NCBI GenBank assembly: GCA_023663825.1
Contig: JAMPGQ010000018.1
Location: 1-34,055 of the forward strand
DNA length: 34,055 nucleotides
Direction of reading: 5' to 3'
Origin: Anaeroplasma bactoclasticum
GTDB lineage: Bacteria; Bacillota_I; Bacilli_A; Acholeplasmatales; Anaeroplasmataceae
A model generated the notes under the pieces. That model was not told the origin of the DNA. It saw only the letters and a program-made list of their open reading frames with translations, and ran no database searches. Shown here piece after piece: positions 1-7,608 of this stretch. A program made the translations under genes and the position numbers. Positions within the stretch are counted from its first letter, which is position 1, and every line of letters begins with the position of its first letter.

Positions 1-114
1 AAATTCCTAGTTATCCTTTCTCTTCTTTATGGGTGTTATTTTTTGACGTACACAATGAGGTAGAGGTAATATCACATATTTTTTTACTTTTTAAACATTT
101 TTTTACAAAAATAA

Positions 115-137
115 AAAGGAGTCTATCAAACTCCTTT
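115..137 (-). terminator. Rho-independent terminator after cotE
   Basis: The arms AAAGGAG (115-121) and CTCCTTT (131-137) form a 7-bp stem with a 9-nt loop. On the minus strand a T-rich run (TTTTTATTTTTG) follows directly. It lies just downstream of the cotE stop codon. The plus strand to its left (1-114) shows no gene that I can support. Confidence 0.75.
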
Positions 138-146
138 AGGATTCTA

Positions 147-662
147 CTACTTATCATTTAAAAAATCTTCATTAATTTCGATATCCAAATCATCGATGTC
201 ATCATCGTCGTTAACTACTGGCGTAAATACAGTAACCTGCATCTTTGTTTCCCCGATAACCTCTGCTAGAATTTCTAAATCAATATCTAGTTTAATCTCA
301 TTATCAATTATCTTAGCATTTGTTACAGTTGGATGCTTCAATATTTTAGCTAATACATCGTCACTATTTTTTAAATATTCGTTTACGATTCTTTTGACCT
401 TTATATCCTTTTTATAGGCAACCTTTTCTCTTAATACATCAGTTCTTGAATTTTCTTCAGTAGAATACCAAATATTAACCTCAAATTCGCCATTGATGTC
501 TACAAGGTCATTATTTCTAGTTGCTTCAAACTCATGATTAATAATCCAGCATCCTAATACTGAATAGGGATGCTTAGTTGTATTAATACTGTGCGTTATA
601 TGCATAGCCTTTTTACCTTTAGCTACTACTGCCTTAGTAACAATTTCACGGACTTCATTCAT
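147..662 (-). CDS. cotE: Outer spore coat morphogenetic protein CotE
   Basis: This 171-aa protein closely matches the CotE pattern known from Bacillus (about 181 aa). It has an N-terminal REIVTKAVVAKGKK block, a central LGCWIINHEF block, VNIWYS, and LAEVIGETK near residue 135. It ends in a very acidic tail (VVNDDDDIDDLDIEINEDF). In Bacillus CotE forms a ring around the forespore and anchors the outer coat, and the acidic C-terminus is typical. The start has a GGGAGG ribosome site at 671-676. A sporulation-type promoter candidate lies at 683-711 and a terminator follows, so it is probably monocistronic. Its presence argues for a Bacilli spore former. The identification rests on remembered family motifs and is strong. 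Confidence 0.93.
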   Translation of the reverse strand: MNEVREIVTKAVVAKGKKAMHITHSINTTKHPYSVLGCWIINHEFEATRNNDLVDINGEFEVNIWYSTEENSRTDVLREKVAYKKDIKVKRIVNEYLKNSDDVLAKILKHPTVTNAKIIDNEIKLDIDLEILAEVIGETKMQVTVFTPVVNDDDDIDDLDIEINEDFLNDK

Positions 663-682
663 TATACATACCTCCCTAATGC

Positions 683-711
683 TAGTATATGAAGAAGATA
701 GAATTTAAGTG
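683..711 (-). promoter_or_regulatory. Candidate SigK/SigE-type promoter of cotE
   Basis: On the minus strand, CAC (709-711) is followed after 17 nt by CATATACTA (683-691). This fits the Bacillus SigK -10 pattern CATANNNTA with a short AC-containing -35. SigE and SigK -10 elements are similar, and B. subtilis cotE is known to use both factors. The placement 20-50 nt upstream of the cotE start supports the call. The -35 carries little information, so confidence is moderate. Confidence 0.5.
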
Positions 712-738
712 CTAAAGATAATTTAAACTCAACTGATA

Positions 739-1632
739 TTATTTTCTCTTAATAGGAATCCAAATTTCAGAATAGTAATCTTCTGCTTGTGAATCTTTCT
801 CACTACTGTACCACTCTATGTCATACTTACCAAAGATTTCGTAATCCTTATTGCCAGGTAACCATTCTTTAAATATTTTTGTATTTACATCCTGAAGTGC
901 CTTAGGCATTGGTCCTATACATTTAAATCTAGCCCACTCTAATTCTGGAAGCTCTACTACCTCTAAGCCTTGAGGAACCTCTCCACCCTCATAATATCCT
1001 GCAATATAATATTTGAATTTACCAGGTGAAGTTTCTTCAGCACAGCATAAACCAAATTCTCCAATGCGATGCTTTAAAATGGCTTGCTCCACTAAAGTTG
1101 TAGGCTTTTCTCCTTGATATAATCTTGTATGGTATTTACTCCATATCTCATCCCAAAATAAAGGAATTTCTTTGTAAGAATTTTCAAATGAAATCTCCTT
1201 TGAAAAACCAATCAATTTAAAGTTACTTCTTTTTTCTACTATAAAATCCATATAATTTCCTCCTTTGATACTAAGTTCTATATGTAGTGGTTGAAAGTCT
1301 TTCAATAGAGAAGGGTTCCTTTTCACTTCGTTTGGGGTACAACTATGGAATCTAGTAAAAGCTTTAGTAAAGCTTTCAGGTGTCTCATATCCATATTTAA
1401 AGGCAATATCAATTATCTTAGATTTTTGCAAAGCAATTTCCTTACCCGCCTCAAATAGCCTTCTATTTCTAATATATTCACCTAGTGTATATCCTGTTAT
1501 AATTTGAAAGCCTCGAGCTAAATACATAGAAGATATTCCAATGTAGCTAGATACATCAGTGGGCCCAATTTCTTCTAACAAATGCTCTTCCATATAGGAT
1601 ATCGCAGTTTTAATACAAGTACTCCATTCCAT
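739..1632 (-). CDS. AraC-family regulator with GyrI-like effector domain
   Basis: Residues 1-110 form an AraC/XylS double helix-turn-helix. The first helix pair is around DVSSYIGISSMYLARGFQ and the second around IIDIAFKYGYETPESFTKAFTRFHSCTPNEVK, the typical C-terminal AraC signature. Residues 127-297 look like a GyrI-like small-molecule-binding domain (FKLIGFSKEI, WDEIW, ending EIWIPIKRK). This order, DNA-binding first and GyrI second, matches Rob-type regulators that bind hydrophobic compounds and often control efflux. The start has GAGGAGA upstream. Its partner may have been the transporter whose ATPase relic lies at 1780-2217, but that is inference. The ligand and targets are unknown. Confidence 0.88.
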   Translation of the reverse strand: MEWSTCIKTAISYMEEHLLEEIGPTDVSSYIGISSMYLARGFQIITGYTLGEYIRNRRLFEAGKEIALQKSKIIDIAFKYGYETPESFTKAFTRFHSCTPNEVKRNPSLLKDFQPLHIELSIKGGNYMDFIVEKRSNFKLIGFSKEISFENSYKEIPLFWDEIWSKYHTRLYQGEKPTTLVEQAILKHRIGEFGLCCAEETSPGKFKYYIAGYYEGGEVPQGLEVVELPELEWARFKCIGPMPKALQDVNTKIFKEWLPGNKDYEIFGKYDIEWYSSEKDSQAEDYYSEIWIPIKRK

Positions 1633-1740
1633 AGACCTTCTCCTCGCTTTCCAACCATTTATATTCTATACCAATTCCTACAATTTTTCTTGTCTAAAAA
1701 GTAAAAGATTTGTCCTATTTTTAGTATACCATAATAAAGA

Positions 1741-1770
1741 AAAAATAGGTAACAAAAGTTACCCATTTTT
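1741..1770 (-). terminator. Terminator downstream of the ABC ATPase relic
   Basis: The arms at 1741-1753 and 1758-1770 (core AGGTAAC / GTTACCC) form a tight stem with a 4-nt loop, flanked by A and T runs. On the minus strand it ends in TATTTTTTC. It closes the transcript of the decayed ATPase gene. Confidence 0.7.
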
Positions 1771-1779
1771 CATTAAATA

Positions 1780-2217
1780 TCATATTTGACAATAATTTCG
1801 GCAGGAGTTTTTCTCATCAGGATTATAATTGGAAGTTATCCAAAAAAGTTTTATTCCTCTATGATGAATTCTCTTCGAAAGTCCTACCTTTCCTATAATT
1901 TCCTTGGCTTCTTTTTTAGCTTCTTCATGAGATTTTCCTTTAAGTATAATAAAGGAAACATTATTTTTTCTAAACATATCCATATCATTTTGATTATAGT
2001 AAGAGGTTTCATTTCTCTGAAATAATATTTCTCCCTCTTCATAAGTATCTACTGCAGGAATCACATTTAATAAAGTAGATTTTCCACTTCCAGAATCTTT
2101 AGGAATTGCTACAATCTCTCCTTTATTAAATTTTAAATTGATATTTCTTAAGCCTAGCGTAACTACACCATTGTTGATATAAAATTTGCTACTATTTTTA
2201 AGTTCAACTATATTTAC
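1780..2217 (-). pseudogene. Decayed ABC transporter ATPase (MacB/LolD type)
   Basis: Translated upstream of the first usable start, the frame reads VELKNSSKFY, then GLRNINLKFNKGEIVAI, then a damaged Walker A (PKDSGSGKST). It continues LLNVIPAVDTYEEGEILF and FRKNNVSFI. This is the N-terminal half of a FtsX-associated ABC ATPase. At that point the Q-loop and much of the helical region are missing. The text resumes at EAKEIIGKVGLSKR, then leaves the family pattern at the position where the LSGGQ signature should follow. No Walker B remains. The frame is preceded by a stop with no start codon (the ATG at 2222-2224 is in another frame and stops after six codons). A GTG at 2062-2064 could still start a 94-aa fragment. 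I see no permease gene beside it. Confidence 0.8.
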
Positions 2218-2280
2218 ATCTCATTTTCTTTCTGTATTATACTGTATCAACTATACTATGCCAAGCGTTACCAAAAAAAC

Positions 2281-2309
2281 TTTACAATAGAATCGTATTA
2301 TAATATAAT
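2281..2309 (+). promoter_or_regulatory. SigA-type promoter for the plus-strand membrane protein
   Basis: TTTACA (2281-2286) and TATAAT (2304-2309) are separated by 17 nt. This is close to consensus and lies 25 nt upstream of the GTG start of the only plus-strand gene in the window. Confidence 0.7.
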
Positions 2310-2333
2310 ATTACATATAGGAGTTGATTAATT

Positions 2334-3194
2334 GTGAATATCATATCTCTTGCTATTTCTACATTTATTTCTAATTATATTATAATGTTTATTATAAGAG
2401 TTTTACCCTTACGTAATAAGCGCTTGTGGCAATCTATAGTAATCTCCTTATTCTGTTTAGGAGAAATCATTGGCTATATTTTAATCTTTGTCACACCTTA
2501 TTCACTAGATCTCATTACCATACTTGAGGTAATCGGTAGTATCTTCGGCGTATTAATAGGATATGTTGCCTCTATGATGATTGTCCTAGATGGTATAACT
2601 CTTTTTAAATCTAGAAGATTAAAAGAGTTTGAAAGAAATCTAAATAATAAGGAGGGAACTTCTTTCCCCAGATGGATTTTAGCAATCATTTCTGGAACTC
2701 TCGGCCTTATGCTTCTTATCTATGGAATTATTACTTCTTTAAATTATAATTCTAAGCTACTTCTTACAATTATAGGATTATTTGTAGGAGCAGCTATATT
2801 TATTGGTGTAAGTATTTACCTGTTTATCTCAGGTGCCCCAAAGCATAAAACAATTCGTGCAGAAAATCTTTTATTTATCGTAGATTATGAGGGGCAAAAA
2901 ATCATCTATCAAGCTAAACTTTCAAAGGAATTTACGATTGAAAATGCATTAGGTAAGTTGATGGATATGTATATGCTTGATGAGTATGGGTTAATCATTA
3001 CTCCTTCTAATCATTACATTGTTAAAGGATTGAAGCTTGAATATTCGGCTAAGAATATGTTAAATGAAATCAATATGAGCGTTTACGATGGAAATTGCTT
3101 TGATGAAGCCATAAAGAATTTCCAAAAATATAATCGTAAGAAAATCATTCTTGATGAGCAAAATCACATTCAAAAAATTACTATAATTAAGTAA
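2334..3194 (+). CDS. Polytopic membrane protein of unknown function
   Basis: I do not recognise this 286-aa protein. It has about five membrane segments (roughly residues 2-25, 33-53, 62-88, 113-133 and 141-168). A soluble C-terminal part of about 115 residues follows, mixed alpha/beta in appearance and ending in a basic stretch (NRKKIILDEQNHIQKITIIK). The segment between helices 3 and 4 is highly charged (FKSRRLKEFERNLNNKEG), which suggests it faces the cytoplasm. Translation starts at GTG with ATAGGAG 10 nt upstream. It has its own promoter and a bidirectional terminator, and it runs opposite to every neighbour. No catalytic motif is visible. Confidence 0.75.
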   Translation: MNIISLAISTFISNYIIMFIIRVLPLRNKRLWQSIVISLFCLGEIIGYILIFVTPYSLDLITILEVIGSIFGVLIGYVASMMIVLDGITLFKSRRLKEFERNLNNKEGTSFPRWILAIISGTLGLMLLIYGIITSLNYNSKLLLTIIGLFVGAAIFIGVSIYLFISGAPKHKTIRAENLLFIVDYEGQKIIYQAKLSKEFTIENALGKLMDMYMLDEYGLIITPSNHYIVKGLKLEYSAKNMLNEINMSVYDGNCFDEAIKNFQKYNRKKIILDEQNHIQKITIIK

Positions 3195-3304
3195 TTTATA
3201 TTATATTTTTACAATCCAAATTTTAGTAGAAAGAGGCTGTAAAAAACTGAAGTATTTAGACATTGGGTTTTTACAACCATTTTCCTTATATTGAAATACA
3301 AAAC

Positions 3305-3329
3305 CGCTCTAGAAATCAAATCTAGAGCG
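3305..3329. terminator. Bidirectional terminator between convergent genes
   Basis: CGCTCTAGA (3305-3313) and TCTAGAGCG (3321-3329) are perfect 9-bp arms with a 7-nt loop. On the plus strand ATTTTAAGTTTT follows, and on the minus strand GTTTTG follows. It can stop transcription from the plus-strand gene and from minus-strand transcripts that begin in the gap. Confidence 0.75.
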
Positions 3330-3356
3330 ATTTTAAGTTTTGAAATATTTGTTTTT

Positions 3357-3375
3357 TTTGTCGAATATTGTCGGA
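3357..3375 (+). promoter_or_regulatory. Possible tandem Spo0A boxes
   Basis: TTTGTCGAA (3357-3365) matches the Bacillus 0A-box consensus exactly. ATTGTCGGA (3367-3375) is a near match starting 10 bp later, a spacing that would put both on the same helix face. The site lies between convergent gene ends, where no regulated promoter is obvious, so it may be fortuitous. Confidence 0.3.
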
Positions 3376-3545
3376 GTGTCTTTTTAAAATAAATTTTAAA
3401 AGTTCACTTCATTATACCATCTATTTTTAAAAAAAATATTTTTTTAAAAACATACTTATAATAATTTCAAGCGTGTTTGCAATTTTGCTTTTTGCATACA
3501 ACAGATAATTATTAGAATGAAGCAAAAATAAGGTGCTTTGTATCT

Positions 3546-4646
3546 CTAAACATTAAATTTGAATAACATTATATCACCGTCTTTAACGACGTAATCCTTC
3601 CCTTCTTGGCGTACCAAACCTGCTTCTTTTGCCTTTAACATAGATCCACAGGAAACTAAATCCGTATAGGCTACAGTTTCAGCACGAATAAATCCTCTTT
3701 GAAAATCCGTATGAATAATACCCGCACATTCAGGTGCTAGCATTCCTTTTTTAAATGTCCAAGCTCTACACTCATCAGGACCTGTTGTAAAGTAGGTTGC
3801 ATAACCTAATAAATCATAGGTTGCTGTAACCAAACGATTTAAGCCTGGTTCTTCTATACCTAAATCAGTTAAAAACATTTCTTTATCTTCATCATCTAAT
3901 ACAGCGAGCTCTGATTCAATTTGAGCAGATATTCCGATAATTTTAGAATTTGTTTTTTCTGCATAAGACTTTAGCTTTTGATATAAAGCATCTGCCTCTG
4001 GATTGGCAATAGAAGATTCTGCAATATTTGCAACAAACATGAAAGGCTTAGAAGTGAGTAATCCATAATTTTTTAAATAGGGTAGCTCTGCTTCACTAAA
4101 CTCTAAACTACGAATAGGGAGTTCTGCTTCTAATGTTTTTTTAAGCTTCTTTAAAAGTTCAAATTCAAAAGGTGCATCATCAACCTTAGATTGAGCTTTC
4201 TTCTCTATTTTTACAATTCTCTTATCAATGGATTCTAAATCAGATAAAATCAATTCTAACTGAATGATTTCTGCATCTCTAACTGGATCGATTGTTCCTT
4301 CAACATGGGTGATATTTCCATCCTCAAAACAACGGACTACTTCTAAGATAGCATCACAATTTCTAATATTTCCTAAGAACTGATTTCCTAATCCTTCACC
4401 CTTAGAAGCTCCTTTTACTAAACCTGCTATATCTGTAAATTCACAAACAGCTCTAGTAGATTTTTTAGGATTATACATCCGGGTTAAGACATCTAATCTA
4501 CTATCAGGAACCTCAACCATTCCTACGTTAGGTTCAATTGTAGCAAAAGGATAGTTTGCAGCTAAAGCGCCCGCCTTAGTGATTGCATTAAATAAAGTAG
4601 ATTTCCCTACATTAGGTAATCCTACAATTCCCGCAGTTAATGCCAT
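3546..4646 (-). CDS. ychF: Redox-responsive ATPase YchF (Obg family)
   Basis: The 366-aa product starts MALTAGIVGLPNVGKST, the canonical YchF N-terminus with its P-loop. It carries the G3 motif DIAGLVKGASKGEGLGN. The G4 region is NIAES in place of NKxD, as in this family, which prefers ATP to GTP. A coiled-coil middle part is followed by a C-terminal TGS domain (GPDECRAWTFKKG, IHTDFQRGFIRAETV). Family members bind ribosomes and affect stress responses. I chose the ATG at 4644-4646 because AAGGAGA lies at 4654-4660; the upstream 15 codons would run into ppa. It lies 16 nt after ppa and is probably cotranscribed. Confidence 0.96.
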   Translation of the reverse strand: MALTAGIVGLPNVGKSTLFNAITKAGALAANYPFATIEPNVGMVEVPDSRLDVLTRMYNPKKSTRAVCEFTDIAGLVKGASKGEGLGNQFLGNIRNCDAILEVVRCFEDGNITHVEGTIDPVRDAEIIQLELILSDLESIDKRIVKIEKKAQSKVDDAPFEFELLKKLKKTLEAELPIRSLEFSEAELPYLKNYGLLTSKPFMFVANIAESSIANPEADALYQKLKSYAEKTNSKIIGISAQIESELAVLDDEDKEMFLTDLGIEEPGLNRLVTATYDLLGYATYFTTGPDECRAWTFKKGMLAPECAGIIHTDFQRGFIRAETVAYTDLVSCGSMLKAKEAGLVRQEGKDYVVKDGDIMLFKFNV

Positions 4647-4662
4647 AATATAATCTCCTTTA

Positions 4663-5196
4663 CTACTTAATATATAAATTCTTATATGCAATTATAGATT
4701 CTTCTATAATGCGTTCAGCTTCTTCTCTTCCACAGATTTCAGTTACTACAGTATCCTTACCCTCTAAAGTCTTATACACAGAAAAGAAATGAGTCATCTC
4801 ATCAAAATAATGCTGAGGAAGCTCACTGATATCTCTATAATTATTCATCATTGGATCAGTTTGACATACTGCAATAATTTTCTCATCACTTTCCTGTTGG
4901 TCAAACATTTTAACTACACCAATTGGAAAGCATTTAACTAATACAAGTGGATCAAATGTTTCATTACATAATACTAAAACATCAAGTGGATCCTTATCCT
5001 GTGAATAGGTTCTTGGAATAAAGCCGTAGTTTGCAGGATAGTGGGTAGATGTATACAAAATACGATCTAATATAATTAATCCTGTTTCTTTATCAAGTTC
5101 ATATTTTTTCTTACTTCCCTTAGGAATTTCTATACAAGCAATGAAATTATCTTTTTTAATTCTATCATCGTCAATATCATGCCAAATATTATGCAT
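4663..5196 (-). CDS. ppa: Soluble inorganic pyrophosphatase (family I)
   Basis: The 177-aa protein has the family I pattern: FIACIEIPKGSKKKYELD with catalytic Glu and Lys residues, HYPANYGFIPRTY, and the metal-binding DKDPLDVLVL motif. It hydrolyses pyrophosphate to phosphate in the cytosol, pulling biosynthetic reactions forward. The GTG three codons upstream (5205) lies inside the ribosome site AGAGGTG. The ATG at 5194-5196, seven nt after that site, is therefore the better start. It is followed by ychF after a 16-nt gap. Spore-forming relatives often use the manganese-dependent family II enzyme, so family I is mildly notable. Confidence 0.94.
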   Translation of the reverse strand: MHNIWHDIDDDRIKKDNFIACIEIPKGSKKKYELDKETGLIILDRILYTSTHYPANYGFIPRTYSQDKDPLDVLVLCNETFDPLVLVKCFPIGVVKMFDQQESDEKIIAVCQTDPMMNNYRDISELPQHYFDEMTHFFSVYKTLEGKDTVVTEICGREEAERIIEESIIAYKNLYIK

Positions 5197-5264
5197 AATT
5201 TTCACCTCTTTGTTTATGATACCACAAAATGGTAAAAAAATAAAGGCTAACTTATGAATTAGCC

Positions 5265-6035
5265 TTATTGCATATAATCATACATAATCTTTAACGCATT
5301 TTTCTCAAGTCTTGAAACTTGAGCTTGTGAGATGGAAAGCTCTTCAGCAATTTCCATTTGGGTTTTATCTAAATAATACCTGTCATAAATAATTGCCTGT
5401 TCTCTTTTAGAAAGCTTAGAAAAAGCTTCCTTGATCATATTATTTCTCATCCAGTTTTCTGTAATATAATCTGTACCACCAATTTGATCCTCTAGCTCTA
5501 TGACATCTCCCCCATTGTCATAGATTGGAGTGGACATACTAATAGTATCTTGAATTGCCTCTAATGCTAAAATTACATCTACACTATCCACATTTAAGTA
5601 TTGGGCAATTTCGTTTATGGATGGTTCTCTATGATGTTCTAATAAAAATTTATCCTTATAGCCTATTGCCTTGTACGCAATATCCTTATAGCTTCTAGAT
5701 ACACGGATAGAACCATTATCTCGTAGATGTCTTCTTACCTCACCGATAATCATAGGACACGCATAAGTTGAAAATCGAACATTATGCGATAAATCAAAAT
5801 TATCTATAGCCTTCATAAGGCCAATACAGCCCACTTGAAATAAATCATCCATACTTTCCTTTCGATCATTAAATCGCTTCAGCACAGATAAAACCAGCTT
5901 TAAGTTACCAGCAATCATCTTTTCTCTAGCTTGCATATCTCCATCTTTTATTTTTAATAAAAGTTCTTGTTGTTCTTCATTGGATAGAGTTTTAAGCTTA
6001 GAGGTGTCTACACCTGTAATCTCAACCTTATGCAT
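5265..6035 (-). CDS. sigG: Late forespore sigma factor SigG
   Basis: The 256-aa sigma factor begins HKVEITGVDTSKLKTL, almost the N-terminus of B. subtilis SigG. It has region 2 with LFQVGCIGLMKAIDNFDLSHNVRFSTYACPMIIGEVRRHLRDN. Region 3 includes IRVSRSYKDIAYKA, and region 4.2 includes KTQMEIAEELSISQAQVSRLEKNALK. SigG drives late forespore genes after engulfment. It sits directly after sigE, as in Bacillus and Clostridium. The 50-nt gap holds a SigG-type promoter (6055-6085) and an AAGGAAG ribosome site. The CGCIGLM-like stretch and the DTSKL motif separate it from SigF. Confidence 0.96.
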   Translation of the reverse strand: MHKVEITGVDTSKLKTLSNEEQQELLLKIKDGDMQAREKMIAGNLKLVLSVLKRFNDRKESMDDLFQVGCIGLMKAIDNFDLSHNVRFSTYACPMIIGEVRRHLRDNGSIRVSRSYKDIAYKAIGYKDKFLLEHHREPSINEIAQYLNVDSVDVILALEAIQDTISMSTPIYDNGGDVIELEDQIGGTDYITENWMRNNMIKEAFSKLSKREQAIIYDRYYLDKTQMEIAEELSISQAQVSRLEKNALKIMYDYMQ

Positions 6036-6054
6036 ATAATCTTCCTTTCATATT

Positions 6055-6085
6055 TAATATGGAAGACTTCTACGAAAACTATTCA
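6055..6085 (-). promoter_or_regulatory. SigG (or SigF)-type promoter upstream of sigG
   Basis: On the minus strand TGAATA (6080-6085) and CATATTA (6055-6061) are exactly 18 nt apart. This agrees with the B. subtilis SigG consensus (GHATR, N18, CATNHTA). The -35 starts immediately after the sigE stop codon and the -10 lies about 20 nt before the sigG start. Autoregulation of sigG from such a site is established in Bacillus. Confidence 0.7.
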
Positions 6086-6790
6086 TTATTTAGATACAAT
6101 TGTTAGTTTTTTTTCCATCTCACACTTCAACTTATCAATAATCTTTTTTTCTAATCTTGAAATATAGCTTTGGCTGATGCCAAGTTTATCAGCTACTTCC
6201 TTTTGGGTTAACTCCTCATGATGATATAGCCCAAAGCGTAAGGTGATGATTTCTTTTTCCCTTGCAGAAAGCTTCTCTACCGCCTCATACATAATCCTTT
6301 CCTTTTCATTAGAAATAGCTTCATCAATAGCAAGCATCTGATTAGTAGGAATCACATCTGCAAGTAATAGTTCATTGCCATCTCCATCTACATTTAATGC
6401 CTCATCTAAGGATACCTCATTTTTTTGTTTACTGACCTTTCTTAAAAACATAAGGATTTCATTTTCGATACATCGTGAGGCATACGTTGCAAGCTTGATA
6501 TTTTTATCTAGCTTGAAGGTTTCTACTCCTTTGATTAAACCCATAGAGCCTATAGATATCAAATCCTCCAAAAGCACCTTGGGAGATTCAAAGCGTTTGG
6601 CAATGAATACGACCAGTCTCATGTTTCGCTCAATTAAAATGTTTCTTGCTTCTAAATCTCCTTCAAGCATTGCCTCAACGTACTTCTTTTCAGCCTCTTC
6701 CTTAAGTGGCTCTGGCAAGCTCATCTGATTATATAAATAACAAACTTCATCCTTTTTAAACAGCTTTGATAAAAGCTTCAATAATAACAT
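6086..6790 (-). CDS. sigE: Mother-cell sigma factor SigE precursor
   Basis: The 234-aa protein shows the SigE pattern: ARNILIERNMRLVVFIAKRFE, LEDLISIGSMGLIKGVETF, KLATYASRCIENEILMFLRK, a VSLDEALNVDGDGNELLLADV linker, and KLGISQSYISRLEKKIIDKL in region 4.2. SigE directs early mother-cell genes. The N-terminal extension MLLLKLLSKLFKKDEVCYLYNQ is amphipathic and would act as the inhibitory, membrane-binding pro-sequence cut by SpoIIGA. It is roughly ten residues shorter than the Bacillus one. The ribosome site (AGGGGGAT) lies inside the last codons of spoIIGA, two nt upstream, which implies translational coupling. Confidence 0.96.
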   Translation of the reverse strand: MLLLKLLSKLFKKDEVCYLYNQMSLPEPLKEEAEKKYVEAMLEGDLEARNILIERNMRLVVFIAKRFESPKVLLEDLISIGSMGLIKGVETFKLDKNIKLATYASRCIENEILMFLRKVSKQKNEVSLDEALNVDGDGNELLLADVIPTNQMLAIDEAISNEKERIMYEAVEKLSAREKEIITLRFGLYHHEELTQKEVADKLGISQSYISRLEKKIIDKLKCEMEKKLTIVSK

Positions 6791-6792
6791 TT

Positions 6793-7533
6793 CTATCCCC
6801 CTAATAAGTTTGAACCAAACATCACATTAAACGCTATGTCTCCATAAGCTAAATAGACATCCTTTTTTACATACTTATTTTTAATCTTTATTTTAAAGCT
6901 TTTTACCTCAAATAAAGGAATCTTCTTATCTGTGCTTAAGCTTTGAATCGTTATTGTCTTATAATAATGTCCAATTTGAATATTCCTTTTTAAAAAAACA
7001 ATTGGAATATTATCCTCAGTAGTAAGGAAATTGCCTGTATCACAGAAACCACTTAAATAAATCGTTCTATTATCATCCTCTATCATCACCTCATATTCTA
7101 ATACATCTGGCCTAAAATGAAATTTTTTATAAATTGCATAGAAGGCAAATAATACTAAAATACCACCTAAACAAATTAAGACTACACTAAAATGATTCAT
7201 CATTTTATAAAGAATTCCTGCACTCCCTCCTAGTGTAAAATTAAGCATTAAATAGATCAAACACAAAAATAATGCTTTAGTTGGTCTTTTTGTTATAAAT
7301 GGGCATATCGAAATTATCATCATCATAAGATAACGCATATCTTCTATCTGATATGGTAAGAAGATATATAATAGGATATAGATACCATCTAGAACACAAG
7401 AAATAGAGATAGCTATCGTATTTGGCTTAATTCTTAGCAAATAATAGGCTATCTTAACAAAACATAAATGGATACCAATGTTAGTAATAACTAGTAGCTC
7501 AATATATTTCATGGTGCTAGTATAAACCATCAT
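6793..7533 (-). CDS. spoIIGA: Pro-SigE processing aspartic protease SpoIIGA
   Basis: The 246-aa product has about five hydrophobic segments in residues 8-136 and a cytosolic C-terminal domain. That domain carries the aspartyl protease motif SGFCDTGNFL, with the catalytic Asp near residue 165. SpoIIGA activates pro-SigE at the sporulation septum. Position immediately before sigE confirms the call. It is shorter than the Bacillus protein (about 309 aa) and ends soon after FNVMFGSNLLGG. Two starts are possible, 7533 and the ATG at 7512 (MKYIELLVI), and neither has a clear Shine-Dalgarno sequence. Poor translation initiation might limit the protein, or the start may be non-standard. Confidence 0.92.
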   Translation of the reverse strand: MMVYTSTMKYIELLVITNIGIHLCFVKIAYYLLRIKPNTIAISISCVLDGIYILLYIFLPYQIEDMRYLMMMIISICPFITKRPTKALFLCLIYLMLNFTLGGSAGILYKMMNHFSVVLICLGGILVLFAFYAIYKKFHFRPDVLEYEVMIEDDNRTIYLSGFCDTGNFLTTEDNIPIVFLKRNIQIGHYYKTITIQSLSTDKKIPLFEVKSFKIKIKNKYVKKDVYLAYGDIAFNVMFGSNLLGG

Positions 7534-7550
7534 AAACCAAAAAAATGTAG

Positions 7551-7587
7551 AAAAAAAAGATAGTCCAAAATTATTTTTAGACTATCT
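7551..7587 (-). terminator. Strong terminator after the phosphoglucomutase gene
   Basis: AGATAGTC (7558-7565) pairs with GACTATCT (7580-7587), and on the minus strand a run of eight T follows. It separates the phosphoglucomutase transcript from spoIIGA, so the spoIIG operon should have its own promoter in the short space of about 20-40 nt that remains. Confidence 0.85.
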
Positions 7588-7608
7588 TATAAATAGTAAT
7601 ATAATTTA

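Larger units (their letters stand above)
3195..3545. other. 350-bp intergenic region between convergent genes
   Basis: The region separates the plus-strand membrane protein from ychF. It contains a GC-richer hairpin (3305-3329) and a weaker inverted repeat around 3234-3283 (GGCTGTAAAAA / TTTTTACAACC, with a mismatch). It also has a pair of Spo0A-box-like sites (3357-3375) and a minus-strand TATAAT at 3410-3415 that lacks a good -35. No open reading frame of note is present. Most of the remainder is A/T runs. Confidence 0.5.
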
